In this document: piece after piece, positions 63,557 through 64,000 of the stretch
Layout of the letters: every line of letters begins with the position of its first letter
Position numbering within the stretch: the stretch's first letter is position 1
Assembly: GCA_015067305.1 (NCBI GenBank)
Contig: SVMT01000001.1
Coordinates: forward strand, 92,749 to 156,748
From: Oscillospiraceae bacterium
Lineage (GTDB): Bacteria > Bacillota > Clostridia > Oscillospirales > UBA644
Direction of reading: 5' to 3'
Length of the DNA: 64,000 bases
Program-made: the position numbers and the translations under genes
The notes under the pieces: generated by a model
Databases searched by the model: none
What the model was told of the DNA's origin: nothing
Seen by the model: the letters and a program-made list of their open reading frames with translations, nothing else

Positions 63557-64000
63557 ATGAAAAGAACACTTAAAAGAATCACAGCCCTTTTGATCTCTTT
63601 GATCCTGATGCTTTCTGTTCTTACGGCGTGCGGAGAGACTGCAACATTGATTCCGTTTACAACAGAAACTTCGGAAGAATTGAATCTTAATGGTTACAAA
63701 CTGAATGTTGCGGATTATATATCTAGCAAAGGTTTTACATTTATGTCGTATAAAGAGAATACAAATCTTTATGATGCTGCTATTCAGCGTTTTTCAGATG
63801 TTGAAGACGAACTGAATTGCGAGATCAATATGATAGAGACTGACTATCAGATCACCGACCTGATTTCTATGTTGCTGGCAGGAAACGTGAAATATGAAGC
63901 TTTTTACGGAAACCATGGAGATCTCCATGATATTGCACAGGGAGATCTTGTCATTCCCGCTTCGGATTATCCCGACATTATAGATGTTCGTAACTATGAC
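63557..64000 (+). CDS. Solute-binding-like lipoprotein (tandem paralog C, 3' end cut off)
   Basis: 148 codons to the right edge, no stop. TATGGAGG before the ATG, same leader as paralog B. Lipobox LTAC (Cys25). LNGYKLNVADYI, YKENTNLYDAAIQRFSDVEDELNCEINMIE follow the paralog A and B pattern. The amino-acid identity is clearly lower than between A and B. Confidence 0.8.
   Translation, partial: MKRTLKRITALLISLILMLSVLTACGETATLIPFTTETSEELNLNGYKLNVADYISSKGFTFMSYKENTNLYDAAIQRFSDVEDELNCEINMIETDYQITDLISMLLAGNVKYEAFYGNHGDLHDIAQGDLVIPASDYPDIIDVRNYD

Overview
The window looks like a chromosomal segment of a Gram-positive, low-to-moderate GC member of the Clostridia, probably Oscillospiraceae or a relative living on plant or host glycans. 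Reasons: AAGGAG-type ribosome sites and TTGACA-17-TATAAT promoters; spoVG beside murC; a plsX-acpP-rnc-radical SAM run; many lipoproteins with Firmicutes lipoboxes; several polysaccharide-related proteins and ABC sugar permeases without a dedicated ATPase. No rRNA, tRNA, CRISPR array, transposase, integrase or prophage gene was found.

Layout. 1-8360 is a minus-strand run: FAH-family hydrolase, two secreted GH67N-like/propeller proteins, a WG-repeat lipoprotein, an HD hydrolase and a metallo-beta-lactamase-fold enzyme cut by the left edge. From 8494 the plus strand carries K+ uptake (ktrB-ktrA), a TrmH-type methyltransferase, dprA, topA and an SDR close to EF-P 5-aminopentanone reductases. Two tandem copies of the propeller protein follow, then trmFO, plsX, an acyl-carrier-protein gene, rnc, an Elp3-like radical SAM gene, a Gfo/Idh oxidoreductase, a GH32-like enzyme and a membrane protein. 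spoVG (minus) and murC (plus) are divergent.

29108-41392 is one large, codon-biased operon: a CBM-like/solute-binding fusion, permease pair 1, an NHL/TPR membrane-anchored protein, a YIP1-like membrane protein, a DUF5696-type lipoprotein and permease pair 2. It looks like a surface glycan capture and uptake machine and is the best candidate for an under-described system. Next come a YigZ-family gene, a purEFMN cluster, a TIM-barrel glycosidase-like protein, a geranylgeranyl-reductase-like flavoprotein, a GH43 enzyme, a DUF4838-like lipoprotein, an S1-domain protein, mreB, a ZIP-like membrane protein, a TsaC/Sua5-CoaE fusion, and three paralogous solute-binding-like lipoproteins interrupted by an M18 aminopeptidase.

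Most unusual features. (1) A dispersed set of intergenic heptamer arrays (TAGGTNN and TGCARAA) that hold strict 7-base phase even where the motif changes strand or family, share a 19-base core in both orientations, and often sit on or next to stop codons. (2) An ACP in the normal fatty-acid locus whose phosphopantetheine serine is Glu. (3) The CBM/solute-binding/DUF5696/YIP1 operon. (4) A tRNA-modification/CoA-biosynthesis fusion enzyme. (5) A lipoprotein gene with an abrupt internal change of codon usage. (6) A conserved G-run leader before two tandem lipoprotein genes that could mask their ribosome-binding sites. All family names are from reading motifs by eye; no database search was run.
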